Source of the DNA: Murinocardiopsis flavida | GTDB taxonomy: Bacteria; Actinomycetota; Actinomycetes; Streptosporangiales; Streptosporangiaceae | NCBI RefSeq assembly: GCF_003014485.1 | Contig: NZ_PYGA01000001.1 | Location: 62,001-126,000, forward strand | Direction: 5' to 3' | Length of the DNA stretch: 64,000 nt | Shown: piece after piece, positions 33,454 to 42,010 of the stretch | Layout: every line of letters starts with the position of its first letter | How positions within the stretch are numbered: position 1 is the first letter of the stretch | Notes under the pieces: generated by a model | What the model saw: only the letters and a program-made list of their open reading frames with translations | Told to the model about the DNA's origin: nothing | Databases searched by the model: none | Translations under genes and position numbers: made by a program

Positions 33454-34977
33454 TCAGCGGTCGCCCAGGACCGTGTGGCAGGCCAGGTGCAGGGCCAGCC
33501 GCTCGTCGGCGCTGCCGAGGTCCACCCCGAGGAGCGCTTCGACGCGCGCGATGCGGGCCGCGACGGTGTTGCGGTGGACGCCGAGCACCGCGGCCGTCTC
33601 GGTCAGGTTCGACTCGGCGTCCAGGTAGGCGGCGAGGGTGCGGTCGAGCTCGCCGGGCTGGCCGCTCAGCGGGGCGAGGAGATCGCGTGCCGCGGGTTGG
33701 AAGGTGTCGGTCCTGGTCCAGGCCAAGAGCAACTGCGCCAGGCCGAGCCGGTCGATGTGCAGGAACCGGCCGACCTCGCGGCGGTTGGCGGCGAGGCGGG
33801 CGGCGTCGGCCGCCTCGCCCAGGGTCGCCGAGATCCCGGCGGGGCCCGCGTGGGCGCGGCCGATCCCGACATGGCTCGACGCCAGGCGGGCGAGCCGTCG
33901 CTGGGTGCGGCGGACCCCGTTCACGACCGTGCCGACGGCGTCCGGCGCGGGCTCGCTGCCCAGCGTCACCCACCCCGACCAGCCGTCGTGCCGCTCGACC
34001 AGGGTGGCCTGGATCCCCTCGGCCTCCAGCGCGGAGAGGAGTTCCGCTGTGCTGCCGAGGACGTCGACGCCGTCGGGGACGCCGATGTGGAAGCCGAGGT
34101 GCCACCCGCCCAGGCGCCACCCCAGGTCGCCGGCCCGATTGCGCAGCTCGGCCGACGGCTCCCCGTCGAGCCGCAGCAGTTCGCCCAGCACGGTGGCGCG
34201 CAGCCGGGCGTCGCGCTCGATCTCGACCCGCCGGTCGGCCCGCCAGCAGCGCAGCGCCATGGTGGCGACGGCGGCGACCCCGCGGGCGGTCTCCTCCCAC
34301 GCGGCGTCGTTCTGGTCGAGGAGCACGCCCATCCACAGGTCGGCGTGGTCGGCGTCGTGGGCCGGCACCGGGGCGAACAGGGCGACCCCCCGCCCGTGCG
34401 GGTGGCGCTGCACCATCGGCGGCGCGGTGCGGAACCCCTCGACCTCGACCGGGTCGCCCGCCAGGGTCGCGCCCTCCCCGGACAGGATCCACACCCGCGC
34501 GCCGAGCAGGGCCGCGACCGTCGCGGCGACCTCTTTCGGCGTGGTGCCCCGGCGCGACAGCGCCTCGTGGGCGCGCACCAGGAGGCGGGCGCGGTCCATC
34601 TCGGGCGCCGACAGCAGTTCCCGCAGTCCCACGGCGAGCGCGACGATGTCGTCGTCGGTGCCGAGGAGCGGTATCCCGACCCGGTCGGCGAGGATCGCGG
34701 TGGCGCGCAGCGGGGCGGCGCGGCCGGAGACGAGCAGCCCGCAGGCCCCCGCGTCCGCGAGGCGGCGCAGCGCGGCGTCGATGCGCCAGTCGGCCCCGGT
34801 GACCGGGGTGAGCACCGCGATCAGCGCCCCGGCCGCGGGCCGCACCGCGTCGAGGTCGCGCGCCACCACCACCTCGGTCAGCGGGCGGTGCAGGTGCTCC
34901 GCGCCCGCGAGGGCCGCGACGCCGGTCCACGCCGGACGCGCGCACACGTCGGCGAGGGTCGGGGGCCGCGCCGTCAT
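33454..34977 (-). CDS. PucR-family transcriptional activator
   Basis: This 507-residue regulator has an N-terminal PucR-type sensory domain (LADVCARPAWTGVAALAGAEHL through residue 125 or so), a GGDEF-like central part and a C-terminal helix-turn-helix of the PucR/CdaR kind (NLTETAAVLGVHRNTVAARI, then EALLGVDL). PucR regulators respond to purine breakdown products, amino-acid derivatives or similar nitrogen compounds. The ATG overlaps the DUF917 stop (ATGA), so it is co-transcribed with the enzymes it presumably controls. Confidence 0.9.
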   Translation of the reverse strand: MTARPPTLADVCARPAWTGVAALAGAEHLHRPLTEVVVARDLDAVRPAAGALIAVLTPVTGADWRIDAALRRLADAGACGLLVSGRAAPLRATAILADRVGIPLLGTDDDIVALAVGLRELLSAPEMDRARLLVRAHEALSRRGTTPKEVAATVAALLGARVWILSGEGATLAGDPVEVEGFRTAPPMVQRHPHGRGVALFAPVPAHDADHADLWMGVLLDQNDAAWEETARGVAAVATMALRCWRADRRVEIERDARLRATVLGELLRLDGEPSAELRNRAGDLGWRLGGWHLGFHIGVPDGVDVLGSTAELLSALEAEGIQATLVERHDGWSGWVTLGSEPAPDAVGTVVNGVRRTQRRLARLASSHVGIGRAHAGPAGISATLGEAADAARLAANRREVGRFLHIDRLGLAQLLLAWTRTDTFQPAARDLLAPLSGQPGELDRTLAAYLDAESNLTETAAVLGVHRNTVAARIARVEALLGVDLGSADERLALHLACHTVLGDR

Positions 34978-36104
34978 CGCGCCGCCCCGGCGGCTCGACC
35001 GGCGCGGTCGGCCGGGTCGGACCCGCCGGTCCAGGGCCGGTCGAGCAGGACGGGCGGGTGGGCGAGGTCGAAGGCCCGCGGGCCGACGCGGCCGATCCGA
35101 TCGGGGTGCCGCCAGAACGCGGCGCCGGGCAGGTGCAGGACCGCGATGTCGAGCCCGGCCCGCACCTGGTCGCAGCCGACGGGGCTGCCGGTGCGGCGGT
35201 CCACCAGGCAGATGAGGTCGGGGGTGCTGGCGACCGGTGTGCCGTCGGTCAGCGCGAGCAGGTACTCGTTCTCCATCTCGACGCGGGTCAGGGCACCGGC
35301 CGCGTCGTCGACGACGGTCACCGTGCCCTGCGCGAACGTGCGCCGCGTGCGGTGCCGGACCACCTCCAGCACTCGGCCGTCGCAGAGCAGCTCGCCGCCC
35401 AGTGCGCGGGCCGCCGTGCGCGCGTCCCCCGCGACGGGCAGCGCCAGGTGGGTCCGACCCAGGTGCAGGGCGCGCCGGACGGTCCCCGGGATCGCGGCGT
35501 TCGCGATGTCGGCGGCCCGCAGCGGCGCGAACGCCACGCTCGCCCAGCCGCCGGCCTCGGGCAGGAAGGAGCGTGCGAGGCGCTCGGTCGCGCGATCGTC
35601 GATCCCGTCGAAGACCGCGGTCGGCCCGGAACCGCCCGCCAGCGCCACCGGGGCGAGGGGCCGCCCCGCCGCGGCCGACGCCAGCTGGTCCAACCGCGGG
35701 AGTGCCCGGCCCATCAGGTCGGCGTCGACCACGTCGAGCCCGAGGACGGCGGCCGCGGCGAAGACCATGACCCCGTTGACGCCGCCGACCTCGATGCCCA
35801 TCACCGCGTGCGGGCGGGTGCGCGTCGCGGCGGCGACGGCCTCGACGACGGCGGGGAACTCCGCGCCGCCGGGCGGCTTCTCCGCGAGCGCGGCCGTGGC
35901 GCCGACGATTCCGGTCGCGATCACGGGGGCGTCGGGCGGCAGCTCCGCGGCGTCCAGCAGCCGCGGCAGCGCCTTGCCGGCCGTCCACCGGCGCAGCAGG
36001 CTCGCCGCGAGCGGGGTCGGACCACCGCCGCCGCACCCGAGCAGGGTGCTGCCCCGTTCGAGTGCGGCGATGTCGTCGTGCGACGGCGCGAGTGCGGAGG
36101 TCAC
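34974..36104 (-). CDS. DUF917-family protein, paralogue A
   Basis: This 376-residue protein matches DUF917: an N-terminal Gly-rich loop (STLLGCGGGGPTPLA), PGGAEFPAVVEAVAAATRTRPHAVMGIEVGGVNGV, DADLMGRALPRLDQL and the C-terminal VASTPDLICLVDRRTG. The family is found beside hydantoinase-type genes and has no proven activity. It shares the same block order with the second DUF917 gene upstream but is clearly diverged, so the two may form a hetero-oligomer. The GTG start has no clear ribosome site, and its end overlaps the PucR start. Confidence 0.87.
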   Translation of the reverse strand: MTSALAPSHDDIAALERGSTLLGCGGGGPTPLAASLLRRWTAGKALPRLLDAAELPPDAPVIATGIVGATAALAEKPPGGAEFPAVVEAVAAATRTRPHAVMGIEVGGVNGVMVFAAAAVLGLDVVDADLMGRALPRLDQLASAAAGRPLAPVALAGGSGPTAVFDGIDDRATERLARSFLPEAGGWASVAFAPLRAADIANAAIPGTVRRALHLGRTHLALPVAGDARTAARALGGELLCDGRVLEVVRHRTRRTFAQGTVTVVDDAAGALTRVEMENEYLLALTDGTPVASTPDLICLVDRRTGSPVGCDQVRAGLDIAVLHLPGAAFWRHPDRIGRVGPRAFDLAHPPVLLDRPWTGGSDPADRAGRAAGAAR

Positions 36105-36164
36105 CGGGCCAGGATGCCAGCACGCCGCCCGAACGGCACGCGGTCCCGGTGGCGTGTCAGGGTG

Positions 36165-37295
36165 TCAGGGTGTCGGCGCGGCGGTGCCTGCGGTGCCTGC
36201 GGTCAGCTCCTCCACCGGGCGGAACTCGGTGCCCAGCCGGAACGCCGCGGGACCGAACGCGGCGAGGGCCTGCTCGGTGCGCATCACCGGCGGTGTGCCG
36301 ATGCCGATGACGGTGGCCCGCTGCCCGTACCGCAGCCCTTCGGTGGTGATGGGTTCGCCCGTCTCCGCGTCGAGGACGCAGATCAGGTCGGGGACGGTGC
36401 AGACGACCCGGCCGTCCACCTCCGCCACCAGGTGCTCGTTCTGGAAGGTCAGCTCCAGCTCCGAGGTGTCGGCCGCGCCGAAGGACGCGAACCGGGCGCG
36501 GCCGACCGCGAACCCGCCCTCGGTGCGCCGTTCGATGTCGACGATCTTGCCGGTGAACAGCGCGCGGAGGTGGCGGTACTCGGTGTCGGCCACCACCTCG
36601 GCGAGCGCCGCGACCGGGTCGCGGTGGTCGCGCCGTGCCTCGCGCAGGGCCGCGCCCAGCCGGATCCCGAGGGTGAGGGTGCGCTTGATGGCGGTGCGCC
36701 GCATGTCGGCGCCGCTCATGGTGAACTCGGCGACGTGCGCGATACCGCCGAGGCGCATCGTCACGCCGCGGGCGAGCCACTCCATGCGCTTGTCGTCGGT
36801 GCCGGTGTCGATGATCGCGGTCTCGCCGTTCTCGCCCGCCAGTGCCATCGGGGACCCGGAGATGCCGTAGGCGGCGAAGGTCTTCATCTGGAGTTCGGGG
36901 AACGCCCGGCCCATCCCGTCGGCGTCGATCACCGGCAGGCCGGTCCGCGCCGCGACGAACAGCGGGATCATCGAGTTGATGCCGCCGCACTCGACGGGGA
37001 TGACCGCGTCGGCCGTGCGCCCCACATGGCGCTCGATGGCGCGCAGCACCGCCACCGGCTCGTCGCCGCCGGGCAGTTTCTCCATGCCGACCGTCGGGGC
37101 GCCCATCTGCGCCACCGGCACGACGAACGCGTCGTCGGCAACCTCGTCGGGGTCGAGGATCCGCACCGTGCGGTCCCCGAGTGCCTGCGTCACCAGCAGC
37201 CGGCCCACGTGGGGGTCGCCGCCGCCGCCGGTGCCGAGGAGTGCCGCGCCGCGGCTGAGGTCCCCGAGGCTGTCGACGCCAAGGTCGAAACTCAC
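36165..37295 (-). CDS. DUF917-family protein, paralogue B
   Basis: This 376-residue DUF917 protein has the loop GAALLGTGGGGDPHVG, the segment PVECGGINSMIPLFVAAR, DADGMGRAFPELQMKTF and VCTVPDLICVLDAETGEPI. It equals paralogue A in length and block order. The GTG start at 37295 has GGAAGG seven bases upstream. It lies 85 bp after the hydantoinase-like gene and 60 bp before paralogue A. DUF917 proteins often accompany HyuA-like subunits where a HyuB subunit is missing, as here. Confidence 0.88.
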   Translation of the reverse strand: MSFDLGVDSLGDLSRGAALLGTGGGGDPHVGRLLVTQALGDRTVRILDPDEVADDAFVVPVAQMGAPTVGMEKLPGGDEPVAVLRAIERHVGRTADAVIPVECGGINSMIPLFVAARTGLPVIDADGMGRAFPELQMKTFAAYGISGSPMALAGENGETAIIDTGTDDKRMEWLARGVTMRLGGIAHVAEFTMSGADMRRTAIKRTLTLGIRLGAALREARRDHRDPVAALAEVVADTEYRHLRALFTGKIVDIERRTEGGFAVGRARFASFGAADTSELELTFQNEHLVAEVDGRVVCTVPDLICVLDAETGEPITTEGLRYGQRATVIGIGTPPVMRTEQALAAFGPAAFRLGTEFRPVEELTAGTAGTAAPTP

Positions 37296-37380
37296 GCTGT
37301 CGCCTTCCTGTCTCGTCTGTGTGGCCTGCCGCGCCGCGGTCCGCCCGGCCCGCGGCCGGGTGCGGGCGGCCCGCCCCGGA

Positions 37381-38940
37381 TCACGGGGCGGTGAACAGCT
37401 CGCCGACGGCCTTGACCCGGATCCGGGTCGCGTTGCCGGGGAGGTACGCCAGCGGCACCTCGTCGACGTCGACGACCCGCACGGTGTCGGGCAGCGCACC
37501 GGCCCGCACCGCGCGGTCGACGGCCTCCTGCTTCGCGTCGTCCAGGACGGCGGAGCGCCGCCCCGGCTCGATCGAGAAGACGCGGTCGACCTCGCCGCCG
37601 ACCTGGGCGATGGCGGCGCCGACGGCGTTGGCGACGGGGAAGTTGTCGGGGCGGACCAGCGCGGCGCCGTCGTCCAGCCGGTCGGGGAGCAGCACGGAAC
37701 CGCCGCCGACGGCGACGATGGGCAGGGGCTCCGCGGAGACCCGCATGCGCTCGACGCCGTCGGTCACCGCGGCGGCGATCTGCGCCAGCACGCCGCCGAC
37801 GAGGTCGCGGTCCATGCCGGCGACCCGGGACGGGTCGCCGATCTCGGCGCGCCCGGCCGCCACGGCGACGTCGGTCGCCGTCATGGTCGGCCCGCCGAAG
37901 ACCAGCGCCTCCGAGCCCAGCCGGAAGCCCACCGAGTCGGGGCCGACAACCGGACCGCCGTCCGTGCCGCCGTCCGGGCGGACCCTGCTGCCGCCGCCGA
38001 TCCCGAGCGACAGCACGTCGGGCATGCGGAAGTTGGTGCGCACACCCGCGACGCTCACGTCGTTGGTGGCCTCGCGCGGGAAACCGGCCTGCACGATCCC
38101 GATGTCGCTGGTGGTGCCGCCGACGTCGACCACGGCGCAGTCGGCCAGCCCGGACAGGTAGGCGGCGCCGCGCATGGAGTTGGTGGGTCCGGAGGCGAAG
38201 GTCGCGACCGGGTACCGGCGGGCGAAGTCGACGTCCATCAGCGTGCCGTCGTTCTGGCTCAGGTACAGCGGAGCGGCGATCCCGTGGCCCTCGATGGCCG
38301 CGGCGAGCCCGTCGACGATGTCGACGGCCAGTTCGCGCAGTGAGGCGTTGACGATGGTCGCGTTCTCGCGCTCCAGCAGGCCCATCCGGCCGATCTCGTG
38401 GGACAGCGAGATCGCGGCGTCGGGCAGCATCGCGCCGACCACTTCGGCGGCGCGCTGCTCGAACTCCGCGGTGACAGGCGAGAACACGGAGGTGATCGCG
38501 ATGCTGCGCGCCCCGCGCGCGGCGATGTCCTCGACCGTGCGCTTCAGTTCGTCCTCATCGAGCTCGCTGATGGCCCGGCCGTCGAACTCGTGCCCGCCGT
38601 GGCACAGGTAGCCGTGCCCGCCGAGCGCCGCCGCGAGCGGTGCCGGCCAGTCGACCAGCGGCGGCAGGGCCGCCGTCGCGGGCAGGCCCAGGCGGATCGC
38701 CGCGGTCGGCGCGAGCCGCCGGTGCTCGACCAGCGCGTTGATGAAGTGGGTGGTGCCGATCATGACGGCCTTGACCGCGGCGGGGTCGAACGGGTGCTGC
38801 TGCTGCAACTCGTTCAGCGCGGCCATGATGCCGTCGGTGACGTCGTCCTGCGTGGAGGTCTTCACCGCTGCGAGGACGCTGCCTCCGGTGACCAGGGCGA
38901 CGTCGGTGTTGGTACCGCCCACATCGATGCCGATACGCAC
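37381..38940 (-). CDS. Hydantoinase/oxoprolinase A-subunit-like ATPase-fold protein
   Basis: This 519-residue protein of the HyuA family has an N-terminal IDVGGTNTDVALV nucleotide loop (HyuA_N) and the second phosphate loop CAVVDVGGTTSDIGIV. Others are the segments GTTHFINALVEHRRL and VAVGGGSVLLPDRL. HyuA-type subunits use ATP to open cyclic amides such as hydantoin or 5-oxoproline, normally with a HyuB partner; no HyuB gene is present in the window. The GTG start has GGAGGAG ten bases upstream. It is the first gene of the leftward DUF917/PucR/AroM/OPT/DUF1177/PepE series. Confidence 0.9.
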   Translation of the reverse strand: MRIGIDVGGTNTDVALVTGGSVLAAVKTSTQDDVTDGIMAALNELQQQHPFDPAAVKAVMIGTTHFINALVEHRRLAPTAAIRLGLPATAALPPLVDWPAPLAAALGGHGYLCHGGHEFDGRAISELDEDELKRTVEDIAARGARSIAITSVFSPVTAEFEQRAAEVVGAMLPDAAISLSHEIGRMGLLERENATIVNASLRELAVDIVDGLAAAIEGHGIAAPLYLSQNDGTLMDVDFARRYPVATFASGPTNSMRGAAYLSGLADCAVVDVGGTTSDIGIVQAGFPREATNDVSVAGVRTNFRMPDVLSLGIGGGSRVRPDGGTDGGPVVGPDSVGFRLGSEALVFGGPTMTATDVAVAAGRAEIGDPSRVAGMDRDLVGGVLAQIAAAVTDGVERMRVSAEPLPIVAVGGGSVLLPDRLDDGAALVRPDNFPVANAVGAAIAQVGGEVDRVFSIEPGRRSAVLDDAKQEAVDRAVRAGALPDTVRVVDVDEVPLAYLPGNATRIRVKAVGELFTAP

Positions 38941-39195
38941 AGGTGGCCGACTCCTCCGTAGACGTGCTTCGCCGAGGGGCGCCGGGCGGCCGGATCGGAC
39001 CCGCCGGCGGCTCCCCCGCCCCGGGCGGGGCGATGAGTCCAACGTAATCGGGCGCCGTCGCGCCGTCATCGAGCACATCGCCCGGTTGCGCACGGGTCGC
39101 AGGGCAGAGCGCACAATCGGGGCACGCGCGACCGGCGCGCCACCGCCTGCCCGCGGGGCCGCACGTGGGCGGCCGCCGCCCGCGCGCCGGGCCCG

Positions 39196-39366
39196 TCAGC
39201 CCGCCGCCGGGCCGGGCGGCCGCGCGTCCTCCGGGACGGGGCCGCGCCGGAGGATCTCCCGCGCGAGCGCCGCCAGCCGCGGGTCCTCGCCGCGGTGCAG
39301 CAGCGCACCGATGTACGCCCCGAGGGCGGCCTCGTCCAGCTCCGCCCCGCCGGGGCGGTCGTCCAT
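39196..39366 (-). CDS. Small hypothetical protein (56 residues)
   Basis: A 56-codon frame from ATG 39366 encodes MDDRPGGAELDEAALGAYI... and ends in a Pro-rich tail. Nearly every third base is G or C, and the middle (residues of about 10-42) would form amphipathic helices. This looks like real coding sequence rather than a shadow. No family is recognised. An ATG three codons earlier (39375) is an alternative start. It stands alone between the TetR and hydantoinase-like genes. Confidence 0.5.
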   Translation of the reverse strand: MDDRPGGAELDEAALGAYIGALLHRGEDPRLAALAREILRRGPVPEDARPPGPAAG

Positions 39367-39418
39367 GCATCCCATCGCCTACCGCTGCCCGCCGGGGCGC
39401 CGCCGAACACCGAACGGT

Positions 39419-40099
39419 TCAGGGACCGGAGGCGGCACCGTCGCCCGCGGCACGGTGCGTCGTCAGCCCTTGGCGCGCGAGGTCGTCGAGGCCGGGCCCG
39501 GTGACGGCAGGGTCGAGCAGGTCGAGCAGTGCCGCGCCGACGACCGGGAGGCCCTCGGCGGAGAGCGTGTCGACGTCGAGCGCCCGGGACAGGTGTCCGC
39601 CGAACGCGACCACGCCGAGGTGCATGGCGGTCAGCACGGCGGCCCGCGCACGGAGCACGCCCGGCGCGGGGGGTTCGGTGACCGCCGCCGCGAGGTGCCG
39701 CTCGGTGTGCGCGGCCACCTCGTCGAACAGCGCATCGGCACCGGGGAAGCCGTCGCCCACCGCCCTCGCCAGATACTTCAGCAGGGACGGCGCCTGGCGG
39801 TGCACGGCGTCAACGAACCCGGGGTCGGCGATGCCGCCTCCGGCGACCCCCTGGGCGGTGCTGCGCCGGATGAACTCCAGGACGTGGGCGTCGCAGGCGC
39901 GGCGCAGCGCGTCCTTGGTGCGGAAGTGGTGCTGGACCAGCGCCGGTGAGACCTCGGCGGCCGCGGCGATCCCGCGGATCGTGGTGGCGGCGTAGCCCCG
40001 CTCGGCATAGTGCCGCAGCGCGGTGTCGCGGATGCGGGCCCGCGCGCTCAGATCGCTCCAGCGCGGGTCTCCGTCGCCGTTCGGTGCGGGTGCGCCCAT
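39419..40099 (-). CDS. TetR-family transcriptional regulator
   Basis: This 226-residue regulator has an N-terminal TetR helix-turn-helix (IRDTALRHYAERGYAATTI, then VSPALVQHHFRTKDALRRAC). The C-terminal ligand domain is of the kind common in actinobacteria. The ATG at 40099 has a CGGGGT site. It is divergent from a methyltransferase gene, and a perfect palindrome lies between them. It probably represses itself and that gene, and the ligand is unknown. Confidence 0.9.
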   Translation of the reverse strand: MGAPAPNGDGDPRWSDLSARARIRDTALRHYAERGYAATTIRGIAAAAEVSPALVQHHFRTKDALRRACDAHVLEFIRRSTAQGVAGGGIADPGFVDAVHRQAPSLLKYLARAVGDGFPGADALFDEVAAHTERHLAAAVTEPPAPGVLRARAAVLTAMHLGVVAFGGHLSRALDVDTLSAEGLPVVGAALLDLLDPAVTGPGLDDLARQGLTTHRAAGDGAASGP

Positions 40100-40125
40100 A
40101 CCCCGAACCATACCAATGAACACTA

Positions 40126-40145
40126 TACTGTACATACGTACAGTA
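40126..40145. promoter_or_regulatory. TetR operator between the divergent genes
   Basis: TACTGTAC-ATAC-GTACAGTA is a perfect 8-bp inverted repeat with a 4-bp spacer in an otherwise GC-rich region. It lies 27 bp before the TetR start and 41 bp before the methyltransferase start. Confidence 0.82.
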
Positions 40146-40185
40146 CCGGAGATCCGATCCTGCCACGCCCAGGAAGGACATCGCC

Positions 40186-40998
40186 TTGAGTACCGACCGA
40201 CCACTGCTCGGCCCGACCCAGCAGACCATGACGCTGACCCTCTCCGTGAGGGCGGCCGACAACCGCTCCGGCGCCCCGATCCTCGGCGACCGGTGGGCGG
40301 AGGACGCCCTCGCCCGCATCAACGGGCCCGACCCAGGCGCGGCGATACGGCGCGATGCCGCGGCGGGCGCCCTGTGCCGCACCCGGCAGCTCGACGACTG
40401 GACCCGCGCCTTCCTGGCCGAGCGCCCCGACGCCGTCGTGCTGCACCTCGGCTGCGGGCTGGACGCCCGTGCGCTGCGCGTCGACCCGGCCCCCGGCGTG
40501 CTCTGGTACGACGTGGACTACCCCGAGGTCATCGCGCTGCGGCAGCGCCTCTATTCGGCGGGCGCGGGCTATCGGATGATCGGGGCCTCCGTCACCGACC
40601 CCTCCTGGGCGGACGGGGTGCCCGTCGACCGCCCCACCCTGGTCGTCGCCGAGGGTCTGCTCATGTACCTGCCGGCGGAGGAGGTCCGGCGCCTCCTCCG
40701 CCGGGTGACCGCGGGCCGGGCGGGGCGGTTGGCGTGCGACGTCGAACTGCCGTGGGCCGCCCGGCTCGCACGGTTCGACCCGGTACTGCGCAGGACCGGG
40801 GCCGTCCACCAATGGGGCGTCCGCGACCTCGGCGGCCTCAGCCAGTGGGTGCCGGCGCTGCGGCTGCTCGCCGAGCACGGCGTGACCGCCCTGCCCGGCA
40901 TCGCGAACACCGCCCCCGCTTACCGGCGCCTCTACGGCGCGATGAACCGCGTCCCCGCCCTGCGCGACTCCATGCGCGTGGCCCTGTTCTCGTTCTGA
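40186..40998 (+). CDS. Class I SAM-dependent methyltransferase, leucine-carboxyl-methyltransferase type
   Basis: This 270-residue methyltransferase has the SAM motif VLHLGCGLDARALRVD and the phrases WYDVDYPEVIALRQRL and VVAEGLLMYLPAEEVRRLL. These are typical of the PPM1/LCMT and TcmP-like family that O-methylates carboxylates or small polyketide-like acids. The start is a TTG with an AGGAAGGA site seven bases upstream. It is divergent from a TetR gene with a strong palindrome between them, so a small-molecule ligand or substrate that releases TetR is likely. Confidence 0.86.
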   Translation: MSTDRPLLGPTQQTMTLTLSVRAADNRSGAPILGDRWAEDALARINGPDPGAAIRRDAAAGALCRTRQLDDWTRAFLAERPDAVVLHLGCGLDARALRVDPAPGVLWYDVDYPEVIALRQRLYSAGAGYRMIGASVTDPSWADGVPVDRPTLVVAEGLLMYLPAEEVRRLLRRVTAGRAGRLACDVELPWAARLARFDPVLRRTGAVHQWGVRDLGGLSQWVPALRLLAEHGVTALPGIANTAPAYRRLYGAMNRVPALRDSMRVALFSF

Positions 40999-41025
40999 GG
41001 CCCGGGCCCCCGTTCCGGATCCGGC

Positions 41026-41424
41026 TCAGCGGGCCGGGTCAGGGCCGTCCGGCGCGGGACGGTGGCGGGCGGCTTCGTCGGGGCGGGGGGATCCGGCGGC
41101 GTCGAACAGCCGGACCAGGTCGTCGTACAGCGCGCCCGCGCCGGCGCCCGACCCGCCGTCCGCGTGGCCGCCGGCCTGTTCGAGGAGGCCGCGGAGGCCG
41201 TGCTCCGCCTCGCCGAGGACCCGCACGTGCTCCTTGAGGACGGCCGCCTGCCGCTCCCCCGCCGTGCCCGCGTAGGCGAGGGCCGCCCGCAGCGCGGTGA
41301 CGGTGCCCCGCAGCCGCTCGGCCTCTGCCAAGGAGATGCCGATCAGCGGGCCGCTCCTCGTCCGGTCCGCCTCGTTGAAGACGACCTTCTTCGCTCCGCT
41401 CGCGGCTCCGTTCGGACGTGCCAT
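41026..41424 (-). CDS. Hypothetical protein, helical
   Basis: This 132-residue cytoplasmic protein has no recognised family. The first 20 residues are basic, residues of about 30-95 look like two or three long helices (LAEAERLRGTVTALRAALAY and so on), and the tail is Pro/Asp-rich. GGAGG lies five bases before the ATG. Codon use matches the neighbours. It is convergent with the methyltransferase gene and has no clear partner. Confidence 0.75.
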   Translation of the reverse strand: MARPNGAASGAKKVVFNEADRTRSGPLIGISLAEAERLRGTVTALRAALAYAGTAGERQAAVLKEHVRVLGEAEHGLRGLLEQAGGHADGGSGAGAGALYDDLVRLFDAAGSPRPDEAARHRPAPDGPDPAR

Positions 41425-41584
41425 GGGGTCCTCCGTCTGTCGCCATCGGGTGGGGCGGTCCTGGGGAGGCCGCCCGTCTCAGCTCCAACTGCCCCGAATG
41501 CGCCCGGGCACCCATCCCCCGAGCCCCGAGCCCCGCCGTCGTCCCGCCGCGCGTCCGGGCCATACGCGAACACACCGGCTAAAT

Positions 41585-41614
41585 TACTCCAAGTAGCAAT
41601 TAACTACTCCAAGT
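41585..41614 (+). repeat. Two TACTCCAAGT sites, 20 bp apart, in an AT-rich promoter
   Basis: TACTCCAAGT at 41585-41594 and again at 41605-41614 lie two helical turns apart in the only AT-rich stretch of the region. The first continues as TACTCCAAGTA, a palindrome with TACT/AGTA ends. They probably bind a regulator ahead of the secreted-protein gene. Confidence 0.55.
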
Positions 41615-41626
41615 GATTGGAACCCT

Positions 41627-41971
41627 ATGAAGCTCGCCGCGACCCTCGCCATGGCCCTTGCGACCGCCGGCCTCGCCGGCCCGGCCCTGGCGGGTCCCGC
41701 CGCGGCGGCCGGCGACGGGGACGGGTTCGGTGCGGCGGGGCAGTCCGTGCCCTTCTGCGCGCACTACTCCGAGCGCGCGCTCCACCGGCTCGAAGAGAGG
41801 ACCGGCAGGCAGCTGATCGGGGTCACCGCGGACGAGTACCGGCGCATCGCCGCCGTCGACCCCCACCTGCTCGACCCGGTGTGCCTCGACACCAGCGGGG
41901 AGCACCTGCTCCTCGTCGGCCTGATCGCGCCGGCCGACACCGGCACCGCCAGGGACGCCGCCGCGGGATGA
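41627..41971 (+). CDS. Small secreted hypothetical protein
   Basis: This 114-residue protein has a clear signal peptide (residues 1-27 or so, ending in PAAAA). The mature part has two Cys about 42 residues apart that could form one disulfide, and the phrase RLEERTGRQLIGVTADEYRRIA. No family is recognised. The ribosome site is weak. The promoter region is unusually AT-rich and has a tandem TACTCCAAGT motif. Confidence 0.7.
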   Translation: MKLAATLAMALATAGLAGPALAGPAAAAGDGDGFGAAGQSVPFCAHYSERALHRLEERTGRQLIGVTADEYRRIAAVDPHLLDPVCLDTSGEHLLLVGLIAPADTGTARDAAAG

Positions 41972-42010
41972 CGCGCCCGCGGCCCGGCCGCGCGCCGCAA
42001 CGGCGCGCGG

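Noticed and set aside
37381-38940. Complete hydantoinase HyuA/HyuB
   Set aside because: Only the A-type subunit is present; the following genes are DUF917 proteins, so full hydantoinase activity is not claimed.
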